27,211 nucleotides of DNA, from contig DASYXW010000046.1 in the NCBI GenBank assembly GCA_035934405.1, forward strand, positions 1-27,211, read 5' to 3'. The DNA is from DASYXW01 sp035934405. GTDB lineage: Bacteria; Acidobacteriota; Terriglobia; UBA7540. The position numbers and the translations under genes are program-made. Numbering within the stretch: the first letter of the stretch is position 1; each line of letters begins with the position of its first letter. The notes beneath the pieces were generated by a model. The model did no database searches and was not told the DNA's origin. It was given only the letters and a program-made list of their open reading frames with translations. This document shows positions 6,204 through 14,226 of the stretch, piece by piece.

Positions 6204-7133
6204 ATGTTCAAGCGCATCGGCATCATCGGCTGCGGTTCCATTGGGAGCCTCTACGCCGCGCACCTGGCGCGCGTTGTGGAGACTTACGCTTTCGTGCGGC
6301 GCCCGGAGCACGCGCAGGCGTTGAATGAACGGGGGCTGCGGGTTTCGGGCACACACAATTTCACGGCAACGCTGAAGGCAAGCTCCGATGCGCTCGGGCT
6401 TCCCAACTTCGACCTCGGGATCGTCTGCACCAAGGCGACTCAAACCGCTGAAGCCTTCGGACCCGTGGCGCATCTCTTCGACGCGGGCGCCGTGGTTTCC
6501 GCCCAGAACGGGCTCGGCAGCGAGGAGGTCATCGCGGGGCTGACGCGCGGACGCGTGATCCGCGGCACCACCTTTATGAGCGGGACTCGATACAGCGACG
6601 CACACGTGCAGTACGAACTGGACGCCCCCACGTGGCTCGGCCCGTTCGAGCCCACGAACACGCCTTTCGCGGTTGTGCAGGAGGCTGCCTCGCTACTTAT
6701 CGCCGCGGGCCTGAAGGCGGAGGCGTTGGAGGACGCGCGTCCGGCGCAATGGTCCAAGTTGATTTTCAACGCTTCGGTCAACAGCGTCGCCGCCTTGACC
6801 GAGCTTCCCCATTGCCCTTTGTTCTCGAAGGAAGACAACTCCGCCGACCTGGGCCGTCTGCTGCACGACCTGATCGATGAAGGCAAAGCGGTGGCAGCCA
6901 GTCTGGGCATCGCGCTCCACGAGGATCCCTGGGAGATGAACAGGGTGGGCGCGCAGACGAATCATCCGCCTTCGATGCTCTATGACATTCAACATCGTTT
7001 AAGAACCGAAGTTGATTTCCTGGGTGGCGCCATCGCCCGCGAAGCCGAGCGCGCCGGCCTCAAAGCGCCGCTGCACACGGCGCTCTACCGGTTGATTCGA
7101 GGGAAGGAAGCGTCCTGGACATTGAGTGATTGA
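6204..7133 (+). CDS. Ketopantoate reductase-like NADPH-dependent reductase (PanE/ApbA family)
   Basis: From ATG 6204 the protein has 309 residues, the usual size for PanE/ApbA. The N-terminus RIGIIGCGSIGSLYAAHL carries the Rossmann GxGxxG. VSAQNGLGSEE is the family's QNG segment, and WSKLIFNASVNSVAAL holds the catalytic lysine and the conserved asparagine. PanE reduces 2-dehydropantoate to pantoate, but many paralogues in catabolic clusters reduce other 2-keto acids. Here no pantothenate gene is near and the neighbours are a hydroxylase and peptidases, so a catabolic role is more likely. The frame opens upstream at TTG 6171 within the hydroxylase gene; ATG 6204 is better placed relative to the Rossmann strand. 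Confidence 0.8.
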   Translation: MFKRIGIIGCGSIGSLYAAHLARVVETYAFVRRPEHAQALNERGLRVSGTHNFTATLKASSDALGLPNFDLGIVCTKATQTAEAFGPVAHLFDAGAVVSAQNGLGSEEVIAGLTRGRVIRGTTFMSGTRYSDAHVQYELDAPTWLGPFEPTNTPFAVVQEAASLLIAAGLKAEALEDARPAQWSKLIFNASVNSVAALTELPHCPLFSKEDNSADLGRLLHDLIDEGKAVAASLGIALHEDPWEMNRVGAQTNHPPSMLYDIQHRLRTEVDFLGGAIAREAERAGLKAPLHTALYRLIRGKEASWTLSD

Positions 7134-7166
7134 GTCATCGCAAAGTCGCCTGGAATAGGAAGTGGC

Positions 7167-8351
7167 ATGACCCATCCTGTCGATCATGAGAAGCTTGATC
7201 GTGTCCGCTGCCTGATGGACGAGCAGGATCTCGACGCCCTCGTCGTCCGCGCGCCCGACAACGTTCTCTACCTCACGAACTACTGGTGCATGAAGGGTTA
7301 CGCCATGGCGATTTTTCCGCGCCAGGGCGAGCCGACACTGATCGTGCTTGATCCGCAGATCAAGGACGCGCGGCGCAACAGTTGGACTGATGATATTCGC
7401 ACCTTCGCAGGCTACCATCCCGCCGATCCACGGCCACCGGTGGCGCGGTCGCTTGACGTTTGCCTCAGGGTGCTGCGGGAACGCGGTTTCACCGGCAGGA
7501 TCGGAATCGAGCTTTCGAATATCTCGCAGGCTTGCGACCGCATGGTGGGCGAGCCGACTGTCTACACCCAAGGCTACTTCGACGCGTTTCGCGGCTTGGC
7601 GAAAGAAGTCGCAGACGCCGTCCCGCTGCTTTCGGAAGCCCGCGCCATCAAGACGGCGCAGGAAATCGGGCGCCTGCGCATGGCCAATGAGCTCGCAACC
7701 CTCGGCATGAACTACGCCCGCGACCACATCCGGACCGGGATGAAGGAAAGCGAAGTCGGCGCAATGATCGAAGGCCATATTCACGCCGTCGGCGTCGGCT
7801 ACAAAGGTACGGTGGATATGGCGAGAGCGTTCACGCTGGTCTGGTCCGGCCCCGGAATCGCCACTTTCACGGCGACGGGATGCCGGCCCGTGCAGGAGCA
7901 CGAGCCGACGCTGGTCGAGCTCTGGGTGTGCGCCGACGGATACTGGACCGATTTAACCAAGAACCTCTGCCCGGGGGAATTAAGCCCGAGATACAGCAAG
8001 CTTCTTGACCTACTTCTTGAAACGATGCGTGCGGCCGGCCATTACGCGCGCGATGGCGCCAGCCTGCCCGATCTCGACCGCTTGATTCGGACCCGCATCG
8101 CGGCGGGAGGATATCCCGGCCAGCCTTCGCATCCTGTGGCTCACGGCGTGGGCGCGCGCGCGCACGAGCCGCCCTACGCGCATCAGGCGGGCTCGGGCAC
8201 AATTCGCAAGGGCATGGTGCTGTCAATCGAGCCGGCGGCGTACTGGGAAGGCGGCGGCGGCTTGCGGGTGGAGGACGATTTTCTGATTACCGAGGGCGAA
8301 AGCGAAAAGCTCTGCGCTTATCCGGACGACTTCCGGAAAGCCGGTGTATAA
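7167..8351 (+). CDS. M24-family metallopeptidase (Xaa-Pro dipeptidase/creatinase fold), near-canonical metal site
   Basis: This 394-residue protein has the two-domain M24B plan: an N-terminal creatinase-type domain (about 8-150) and a C-terminal pita-bread domain. The five metal-ligand positions map to E251, D262, H326, E355 and E369 (ELWVCADGYWTDLTKN, HPVAHGVGARAH, LSIEPAAY, LRVEDDFLIT). The first is glutamate where the family normally has aspartate; the others are intact. Members hydrolyse Xaa-Pro dipeptides or act on creatine-like substrates. The ATG has AGGA a few bases upstream and the gene follows the PanE-like gene by 33 nt. A second, more degenerate paralogue lies at 10237. Confidence 0.85.
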   Translation: MTHPVDHEKLDRVRCLMDEQDLDALVVRAPDNVLYLTNYWCMKGYAMAIFPRQGEPTLIVLDPQIKDARRNSWTDDIRTFAGYHPADPRPPVARSLDVCLRVLRERGFTGRIGIELSNISQACDRMVGEPTVYTQGYFDAFRGLAKEVADAVPLLSEARAIKTAQEIGRLRMANELATLGMNYARDHIRTGMKESEVGAMIEGHIHAVGVGYKGTVDMARAFTLVWSGPGIATFTATGCRPVQEHEPTLVELWVCADGYWTDLTKNLCPGELSPRYSKLLDLLLETMRAAGHYARDGASLPDLDRLIRTRIAAGGYPGQPSHPVAHGVGARAHEPPYAHQAGSGTIRKGMVLSIEPAAYWEGGGGLRVEDDFLITEGESEKLCAYPDDFRKAGV

Positions 8352-8357
8352 TCTCGG

Positions 8358-8924
8358 ATGATGCCAACCGAGGTCAGTACTAGGATTAGCTACGAGGAGT
8401 TCCGTGAGCTTCCGGATGACGGCAAGCGCTACGAACTCATCTGCGGAGATGTCCACGTGTCACCGTCACCCAGCACATGGCACCAGATCGCCCTATGGGT
8501 TTTGTCGACCAGCCTCGGCACGTTTACGGCGAAGAACCGCTTAGGCAGAGTGCTCTTTGCTCCGCTCGACGTGCGCCTCGGGCTTGAGACGGCCGTCCAG
8601 CCGGACCTTATTTTCATCTCGAACGCGCGCGCCCATCTCATTCAGGAAAACTTCATCGCCGGCGCGCCGGATCTTGTGGTTGAGGTCCTCTCCCCCTCAA
8701 CCGCCGCTTACGACCGCGCCGCCAAGCTTGCCCTGTACGTGGAATCCGGCGTTCCGGAGGTATGGTTTATTGATCCGCAGGCGGCAACGGCGGAAGTTCT
8801 GAGGCTTCAGGGCAGGAAATACTTCGTGGAGGCGGCGCTCGGGGGCGATCAGGTTCTGGCCTCCACTCTGTTTCCCGGATGGGAGCTTCCCCTCAACGAG
8901 CTCTTCGATTTTCGAACGTCGTGA
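8358..8924 (+). CDS. Uma2-family (DUF820) putative restriction-endonuclease-like protein
   Basis: This 188-residue protein shows the Uma2 signature: YEEFRELPDDGKRYELICGD near the start, then QPDLIFIS, VEVLSPSTAAYDRAAK and LYVESGVPEVWFIDP. These strands and the lysine form a PD-(D/E)XK nuclease-like core. The biological role of Uma2 proteins is largely unknown; they are abundant in cyanobacteria and some soil phyla. It starts 6 nt after the M24 stop, so it is co-transcribed, though it probably inserted into the metabolic run instead of contributing to it. ATG 8358 and ATG 8361 are both possible starts. Confidence 0.85.
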   Translation: MMPTEVSTRISYEEFRELPDDGKRYELICGDVHVSPSPSTWHQIALWVLSTSLGTFTAKNRLGRVLFAPLDVRLGLETAVQPDLIFISNARAHLIQENFIAGAPDLVVEVLSPSTAAYDRAAKLALYVESGVPEVWFIDPQAATAEVLRLQGRKYFVEAALGGDQVLASTLFPGWELPLNELFDFRTS

Positions 8925-8990
8925 GGCGAACGGTTCGAGCCGTTGTCTGCGACGCACTCATCCTCAACCGGGAGTAAATCACCTACCATT

Positions 8991-10229
8991 ATGGACTCTG
9001 TCTTGACGGAGAAGATTCTTGCCCAGGTGCGCGAGGAGGAAATTGTCGCACTGGCGCGCGAACTGATTAACATCCCCAGTCCTACTGGCGAAGAGCTCGC
9101 GATGGCCGAACACCTGCGAGTTGTCATGGAATCGGCCGGACTCGCCGTGACTTGGCAGGAGGTTGAGCCGGGCCGGGCCAACGTGGTGGGACGCCTTGCG
9201 GGCGGCGGGCAAGGCAAGAGCCTGATGTTCAACGGCCACATGGACACCTCGAACTCCGGCCGCGAATCCCATCTCACGGGGCTCGGGTACAAGCCGAACG
9301 CCGTGGTGCGCGATGGATTGATTTATGGCCTCGGGATTTACAACATGAAGGGCGCGCTGGTTTGTTACGTCCAGGCCGCGAAAGCCCTCCAGGCGGCTGG
9401 GGTGAAGCTGCGCGGCGACGTACTCATCGCGGCAGTCGTGGGCGAGATCGAGAAGACCCAGTGGGGCGAGTTCACCGGCCGCGAATACCGCGGCTATGGC
9501 GCCGGCAGTCACTATCTGGTGTGCCACGGCGTCGTGCCCGACATGTGCATCCTCGGCGAGCCGACCGATATGCAAGTAGTTCTGGGACATTATGGCTCGC
9601 TTTGGGCGCGACTCTCCACCCACGGCCCCTATATGCACACCGGATTCAGCGCTGCGCGCCAGGGTGAGAACTCCATCCGGCGCATGCGCGACGTGATGGG
9701 CGCGGTGATGGACTGGATGCCGTTCTGGAACGACCGCGCCGCTTATGGAAACAAGAAGGGTATCGTGAACCTGGGGGGCATCCACGGCGGCCACGCCTGG
9801 CGAGCCAGTCGCACCCCCGAACGCACCGACCTTTTCCTCGACGTGCGCGTTCCGCCCACCATCTCCATGCCGGAGGCTCGCAGGGAGCTGGAGAGCCTGG
9901 TGGCGCAATTGCGCGGCCTTTATCCCGACTACGGGATTGAGTTTGAAACCTACGTTTCGGTGCCAGGCGCCGAAATCAGCGCTGACCACGAAATGGTGAA
10001 AGCGATTGAGGCAAGCCATCTCCGTGTCACCGGCGAACCCGCCCGGCGCGATACCGTGCTCTGGTCGTCCGATGCCTCGGTCCTGACGCGCTTTGGCATT
10101 GAGACCGTCAACTATGGGCCATCCAGCGGACCGCGCGACGCCGAGGGCGAGAAGGTGAAGATCAAGACCTTGGTTGATATCACGAAGATTTACGCCCTCA
10201 CGGCCGCAGAGATTTGCGGGGTGATGTAA
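8991..10229 (+). CDS. M20-family amidohydrolase/peptidase with altered metal ligands
   Basis: From ATG 8991 it has 412 residues, the normal M20 length, with the catalytic domain split by a dimerisation domain (about 195-320). H83 and D85 in FNGHMDT are the first metal ligand and its partner. The bridging aspartate of the DMKGG motif is asparagine here (N118, IYNMKGA). The Glu-Glu pair is replaced by GEIEK (151-155), GEPTD (189-193) is kept, and the final ligand histidine is absent from GPSSGPRDAEGE. Relatives include ArgE, DapE, carboxypeptidase G2 and allantoate amidohydrolase. The intact N-terminal half and the changed ligands suggest a divergent subfamily. The TTG at 8943 is an unlikely start. 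Confidence 0.85.
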   Translation: MDSVLTEKILAQVREEEIVALARELINIPSPTGEELAMAEHLRVVMESAGLAVTWQEVEPGRANVVGRLAGGGQGKSLMFNGHMDTSNSGRESHLTGLGYKPNAVVRDGLIYGLGIYNMKGALVCYVQAAKALQAAGVKLRGDVLIAAVVGEIEKTQWGEFTGREYRGYGAGSHYLVCHGVVPDMCILGEPTDMQVVLGHYGSLWARLSTHGPYMHTGFSAARQGENSIRRMRDVMGAVMDWMPFWNDRAAYGNKKGIVNLGGIHGGHAWRASRTPERTDLFLDVRVPPTISMPEARRELESLVAQLRGLYPDYGIEFETYVSVPGAEISADHEMVKAIEASHLRVTGEPARRDTVLWSSDASVLTRFGIETVNYGPSSGPRDAEGEKVKIKTLVDITKIYALTAAEICGVM

Positions 10230-10236
10230 GGGACGA

Positions 10237-11352
10237 ATGACGAGTCCGGAGGAAATCGAACGGCGTTACCGCAACATCCGCTCGCGCATGGAGGCCGAGC
10301 GCGTGGATGCCCTCATCGTCTGCGGCAATCAATATGCCGGATTCGAGGGCGCGGTCCGCTACGTCTCCGGCTTCGAGATCGTTCACCGCTATGTTCTGGT
10401 CCTTCTGCCGCTCGAAGGCGATCCTACCTTGCTGTTTCCGCGTGAAGCCCGTTGGATCGGCGACAAGAGCAAGCCTTGGGTGAAGGATCACGTCTGGGCG
10501 GATGTCCCCGGCCAGTGGCTCCGCCGGCGAGCGGAGGAGAGCGGCTGGAAACGCGTGGCGATTTATGGACTCGATTATATTCTGCCGGTCCGCGACTACC
10601 GCGCGCTTGCGCCAGGGCCCTTCGAGCTTGTCCCTTTCGACTTTCAATTTGACATGGCGCGCGCCGTCAAGAGCGAGGAGGAACTCGCGCACGTCCGCGA
10701 CAGCATGGAGATCATCGTCGCCGGCTTCTGGAAGCTTGTCGAAGCTTATGAGCCGGGTAAGACGGAAGCGGAAATCATGGCCCCTGCCGTTGAGCTTTTC
10801 TTTGCGCGCGGCGCCGGCCCGCGCATGATGAACATCGTGCTCTCGGGAACGAAGGGTGAAGCCGGGGCCCACTTCAAGGTTCCTGCCGGCCGCGTCGTGG
10901 GCGCCGACGACCTGATGCTCTATTCGCTCGAGATTACCGGCGAGGCAGGCTACTGGGTGGAGTTCTCGCGGCCGCTGATTCAAGGACGAGCGAGCGCCCG
11001 CACCGCCCTCATGATAGAGCTCTATCCGGAGGCGCTCGAAGCTGCCCGCCGGCTGATGCGCGAAGGCGAGCTGGCCTCGAACGTTCACCACACCGCCGCC
11101 GCCGTGTTCGCCCGCGGAGGATTCGGCTTCGGCCACCTCACCGGCCATTCCATCGGCATGAGCATGATCGAGCACCCGGCCATTGGCGCCGAGAGCGATG
11201 TGGAACTACGGGAGAACATGGTTTTTTCGCTGCACCCGCAGGTGGTGAATCACGACGGTGAAGTGTGCCTCTACACGCAGGACACGTACCGTGTGGGCAA
11301 GACCGAAGGCGAGTGCCTGGCGCAGGTGCCTTGGAGAATCTACGGGCAGTAG
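10237..11352 (+). CDS. M24-fold protein lacking the metal ligands (creatinase-like or pseudo-peptidase)
   Basis: This 371-residue protein begins 7 nt after the M20 gene, with AAGGGACG in front. It aligns with M24 proteins over both domains (IRSRMEAERVDALIVCG; GHLTGHSIGMSMIEHP). H304 and the substrate-site H212 are kept. The other metal positions are L231/E232 and E242 instead of two aspartates, and H333 (FSLHPQV) and Q348 (YTQDTYRV) instead of two glutamates. Creatinase is a known M24-fold enzyme that works without metal, so a non-metal hydrolase is possible; a non-catalytic partner of the first M24 protein is the alternative. The frame is intact and codon use matches the neighbours, so it is not a pseudogene. 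Confidence 0.85.
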   Translation: MTSPEEIERRYRNIRSRMEAERVDALIVCGNQYAGFEGAVRYVSGFEIVHRYVLVLLPLEGDPTLLFPREARWIGDKSKPWVKDHVWADVPGQWLRRRAEESGWKRVAIYGLDYILPVRDYRALAPGPFELVPFDFQFDMARAVKSEEELAHVRDSMEIIVAGFWKLVEAYEPGKTEAEIMAPAVELFFARGAGPRMMNIVLSGTKGEAGAHFKVPAGRVVGADDLMLYSLEITGEAGYWVEFSRPLIQGRASARTALMIELYPEALEAARRLMREGELASNVHHTAAAVFARGGFGFGHLTGHSIGMSMIEHPAIGAESDVELRENMVFSLHPQVVNHDGEVCLYTQDTYRVGKTEGECLAQVPWRIYGQ

Positions 11353-11354
11353 AA

Positions 11355-11380
11355 CAGTGGTCAGTTTTCAGTTGTCGGTT
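11355..11380. repeat. CAGTTGTCGGTT-word repeat
   Basis: CAGTGGTCAGTTTTCAGTTG is followed by TCGGTT, a single arm starting 3 nt past the stop of the second M24 gene. Same word family as 3579-3620. Confidence 0.6.
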
Positions 11381-11420
11381 GTACCTCAGACCTGTTTGAG
11401 CCTTGCCAGGGGAGAGACCT

Positions 11421-12161
11421 ATGAAAGTGCTCGCGGGTGGTGCGCGCGTCTTTGGACCCAGTGACGAAGTCCCGGTAACCGAGGGCAGCCGCACCTATCG
11501 TGCCCCCATTTCGAAAAAGAATGGCGCGAAGCTCTTGGCGCAGACGGTGAGCGACTACGCGCCGGGGCGCGCGCCCGCGCGCGTGAATCCCGCCGCCGAG
11601 GAAGTGCTCTACGTGGTCGCCGGTCGCGGAGCCTGCACCGTCTGCGGGTTCAGTTATCCGCTCGACGCGGGCGTGGGCGTCTACATTCCGGCAGGCGCGG
11701 TGTATCAAGTGGAGAGCGCGGAGCATCTGACGGTGGTGAGCGTCTGCTGCCCGCAGGACGATCAGGCACGCGTGGAGCCTGAGCCTCCGCCCAAGGCTTC
11801 AGGAAGCCCTCCGCCTCGAACCGTGCGCGAGCAGGATCGCGCGCCGATTCCCGTCGCCGACCGCTCTTTTAAGCTGATGGTGGACAAAGACCTCGGCTGC
11901 CGCCAGGTGACGCAGTTCGTCGGCTTCATCCCTCCCAGTAAGGCGCCGTTTCATTACCACACTTACGAAGAAGCCATCTACATCGTGGAAGGCGCGGGCA
12001 TCATTCACACCGAAGGCGAAAGCGCGCAGATTGGCGCCGGGGCCAGCATCTACTTACCGGTTGGCGTCCGTCATTGCATTGAGAACCCGGGTACGGAGCC
12101 CATCCGGCTGCTCGGCGTCTTCTACCCGTCGGGCAGTCCGGCAGCGGCGTATGAGAAATAG
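11421..12161 (+). CDS. Bicupin protein
   Basis: From ATG 11421 the protein has 246 residues in two cupin domains. The first (about 40-112) has the barrel pattern EEVLYVVAGRGACTV and YIPAGAVYQVES but no histidine pair. The second (about 160-240) has the full metal motif: H178, H180, E184 (FHYHTYEEAIYIVEG) and H218 (PVGVRHCIENPG). Only the C-terminal domain should therefore bind a metal. A proline-rich linker (about 118-142) joins them. Bicupins include (S)-ureidoglycine aminohydrolase, dioxygenases and isomerases; the partition of the metal site to one domain is common. It ends the catabolic-looking part of the run; substrate unknown. Confidence 0.8.
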   Translation: MKVLAGGARVFGPSDEVPVTEGSRTYRAPISKKNGAKLLAQTVSDYAPGRAPARVNPAAEEVLYVVAGRGACTVCGFSYPLDAGVGVYIPAGAVYQVESAEHLTVVSVCCPQDDQARVEPEPPPKASGSPPPRTVREQDRAPIPVADRSFKLMVDKDLGCRQVTQFVGFIPPSKAPFHYHTYEEAIYIVEGAGIIHTEGESAQIGAGASIYLPVGVRHCIENPGTEPIRLLGVFYPSGSPAAAYEK

Positions 12162-12372
12162 TCGTCGGTCGTCAGTTGTCAGTGGCCCAACGGTCTGTCA
12201 TTCTGAGCGAAGCGAAGAATCCCTGTATTGGCCTCTCAGCGAAGGCAACTACCGAGATCCTTCGCTGGCGCTCAGAGCTTGCCCTGAGCTTCACGAAGGG
12301 GTGACAGGCTTCGGGCTTCGCAACCACTTTCGACGTTGTGTATAAGAACTGACAACTACTGACAACTGGCCC
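12161..12372. repeat. Nested facing repeats between bicupin and cofD
   Basis: The outer arms GTCGTCAGTTGTCAGTGGCC (about 12169-12188) and TGACAACTACTGACAACTGG (12350-12369) face each other. Inside is a second element with TGTCATTCTGAGCGAAGC at 12196 and a diverged, partly duplicated right arm up to about 12306. The array fills the whole gap from the bicupin stop to the base before the cofD ATG. No gene or classical promoter is visible in it. Confidence 0.65.
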
Positions 12373-13302
12373 ATGATCACTGTCCTAACCGGAGGGACCG
12401 GCGGCGCGAAACTGATACAAGGCCTGGCGCAGATCGCGCCGCCCGAGGAAATCACGGCGGTTGTGAACACCGGCGACGATCTCGCGTGGTGGGGTCTGCG
12501 CGTTTCGCCCGATCTCGATTCGATCACTTACGCGCTCGCCGGGATGCTCAGCGCCGACCGCGGTTGGGGCGTCGAGGGCGATACGTTCCAGTGTCTCGAT
12601 GCCATGCGCCGGCTGGGCGCGCCGGCGTGGTTTCAACTCGGCGACCGAGACCTCTCGACGCACTTGGTTCGCTCCGAGCTTCTGGCAGCGGGAAAGACCC
12701 TGAGTGAGGCGACAGAGGAAATCACCAGCCGGCTGGGAATTGCCTCGCGCGTTCTTCCCATGACCGATTCCCGCGTCGAGACTCGCGTCCTGACGGCGCA
12801 GGGCGAGTTGAGTTTTCAGGAGTACTTTGTCCGGGAGCGTTTCGCTCCCGCGGTGCAAGCGGTGCGATTTGCCGGCGCGGCGGAATCAAGACCAGCGCCC
12901 GGCGTGGTCGAAGCGATTGAGAAAGCGGAGGTCGTGCTGCTGGCGCCGAGTAATCCCATCACGAGCGTCGGCCCGATTCTGGCCGTGCCCGGCATCCGCG
13001 AGGCGCTCAAGCGTACTCCGGCCCCGGTTGGCGCCGTCAGTCCGATCGTGGGTGGAGCGGCCGTTTCCGGACCCGCCGGCCATCTCATGCAGGCGCAGGG
13101 ACTGCCGGTCTCGGCCGAAGGCGTGGCGTGCGCCTACGCCGATTTTCTGGACGTTCTGTTTGCCGACCCCCGCGACGCGGCGCAGGCCGGCGCGGTGCAG
13201 AGCCTCGGCGTCCGATTGCACCCGACTTGTGTCATCATGAAATCGTCGGGTGATCGCACCAGCCTTGCCCGAATCGCGCTGGAGATCGCTCGCCGGCTTT
13301 AG
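12373..13302 (+). CDS. cofD: 2-phospho-L-lactate transferase (F420 biosynthesis, CofD/FbiA)
   Basis: CofD transfers the phospholactyl (or phosphoenolpyruvyl) moiety onto FO to give F420-0 or its dehydro form. The 309-residue length is typical. Clear motifs are the opening MITVLTGGTGGAKLIQGL, VVNTGDDLAWWGLRVSPDLD (about 30-49, the FO/metal region), WFQLGDRDLSTHLVRS, and NPITSVGPILAVPGI. The ATG directly follows repeat DNA and has no Shine-Dalgarno sequence, but the motif begins at residue 1 so the start is secure. It is the first of four F420 genes in one direction. FO synthase genes are not in the window. Confidence 0.95.
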   Translation: MITVLTGGTGGAKLIQGLAQIAPPEEITAVVNTGDDLAWWGLRVSPDLDSITYALAGMLSADRGWGVEGDTFQCLDAMRRLGAPAWFQLGDRDLSTHLVRSELLAAGKTLSEATEEITSRLGIASRVLPMTDSRVETRVLTAQGELSFQEYFVRERFAPAVQAVRFAGAAESRPAPGVVEAIEKAEVVLLAPSNPITSVGPILAVPGIREALKRTPAPVGAVSPIVGGAAVSGPAGHLMQAQGLPVSAEGVACAYADFLDVLFADPRDAAQAGAVQSLGVRLHPTCVIMKSSGDRTSLARIALEIARRL

Positions 13303-13328
13303 CAGGATGCGGGACAATGCTGGAGCGA

Positions 13329-13394
13329 TGTCATTCCGAGCCCCTTGCTGTCATTCCGAGCGCAGCGAGGAATCTCGCTCTGTTCGCTCAGAGT
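13329..13394. repeat. TCATTCCGAGCGCAGCGAGG-type repeat
   Basis: Two direct copies of TGTCATTCCGAGC (about 13329 and 13350) are followed by an inverted part ending GTTCGCTCAGAG. It is a variant of the TGTCATTCTGAGCG family at 3002 and 12196. Together with about 80 nt of unassigned sequence it separates cofD from cofC. Confidence 0.6.
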
Positions 13395-13476
13395 AAACTG
13401 CGCGAAGAAATCTCGTTCTGAATGGAATCAATGCAGTGCTTCGCGAAAGGGAAACGGCCGTTGTTTCAAGCCCAGG

Positions 13477-14226
13477 ATGATACTGATTCCCGTCAAGAGT
13501 TTTCGCGGCGCTAAGCAGCGCCTTTCCTCCGTGCTCGACGCGCAAGAGCGCGCGGCCCTGGCGCGTGCCATGTTCGAGGACGTGCTGGTTGCCCTTGCCG
13601 GCTGGATCCTCAGGCCTCCCATTGCTGTCGTCACCGCCGATGCCGAAGCGCGGCGGATTGCCTGCCAGTTCGGGTGCGGCATTATCGAAGACTCGGCGAG
13701 AGCTGGCGAGACCGAGGCGATCGCGTCAGCGACCCGGTGGTGCGAGGCGCGGAAGGTTTGGAGAACGCTGGTGATTCCCGCTGATATTCCGCTGCTCGCC
13801 GCGGGCGAAGTGGAGTCGATTTTTCAAGCTGCGGATGTGCTGGGCAGGTCTGCGCGGCGCGCCACCGGATACTCCGTGCTCTCGCCCGCCGCCGACGGCC
13901 GCGGCACCAACGCCGCACTGCGCTCGCCTCCCGGCTTGTTTCCGCTGCGTTTCGGCAACGACAGCTTCGAGCCTCACCTCCGCGCCGCGCGAGCCACCGG
14001 CCTGCCTTCGTGCCTGCTGAGGTTCCCCGGAATCGGCCTGGACATCGACCGTCCGGCCGATCTCGCCGCGCTGCTGGCGGCGGAGAATCGCACCCGGTCG
14101 CAGGAGTTGCTGAGAACGTGGCGTGTCCCGGAACGGCTTGCGCGACTGCAAGGCGGACGCCTGCTCCATGCGGCGCGCGCAGCACGCGGGAGCGCCGGCG
14201 TGAATCAGTCGCACCAGCGCGTATGA
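13477..14226 (+). CDS. cofC: 2-phospho-L-lactate guanylyltransferase (F420 biosynthesis, CofC)
   Basis: CofC activates 2-phospholactate (or PEP) with GTP to make the substrate of CofD. From ATG 13477 it has 249 residues. Motifs are MILIPVKSFRGAKQRLSSVL (start, nucleotide-binding PVK and K-x-R-L), VIPADIPLL (metal-binding D-x-P), GRGTNAAL, and RFGNDSFEPHLRAA, all diagnostic of CofC/FbiD. After DIDRPADLAALLA there is a C-terminal extension of about 50 residues not needed for the core fold. Upstream in-frame codons from 13345 translate the repeat and are rejected. Its stop overlaps the cofE start as ATGA. Confidence 0.92.
   Translation: MILIPVKSFRGAKQRLSSVLDAQERAALARAMFEDVLVALAGWILRPPIAVVTADAEARRIACQFGCGIIEDSARAGETEAIASATRWCEARKVWRTLVIPADIPLLAAGEVESIFQAADVLGRSARRATGYSVLSPAADGRGTNAALRSPPGLFPLRFGNDSFEPHLRAARATGLPSCLLRFPGIGLDIDRPADLAALLAAENRTRSQELLRTWRVPERLARLQGGRLLHAARAARGSAGVNQSHQRV

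Noticed and set aside
6204..7133. Pantothenate biosynthesis as the role of the PanE-like gene
   Set aside because: No panB, panC or panD nearby, and the neighbours are catabolic; the family also contains other 2-keto acid reductases.
13345..13476. Upstream N-terminal extension of CofC
   Set aside because: These codons translate the repeat and unrelated sequence; the conserved CofC start MILIPVK is at 13477.
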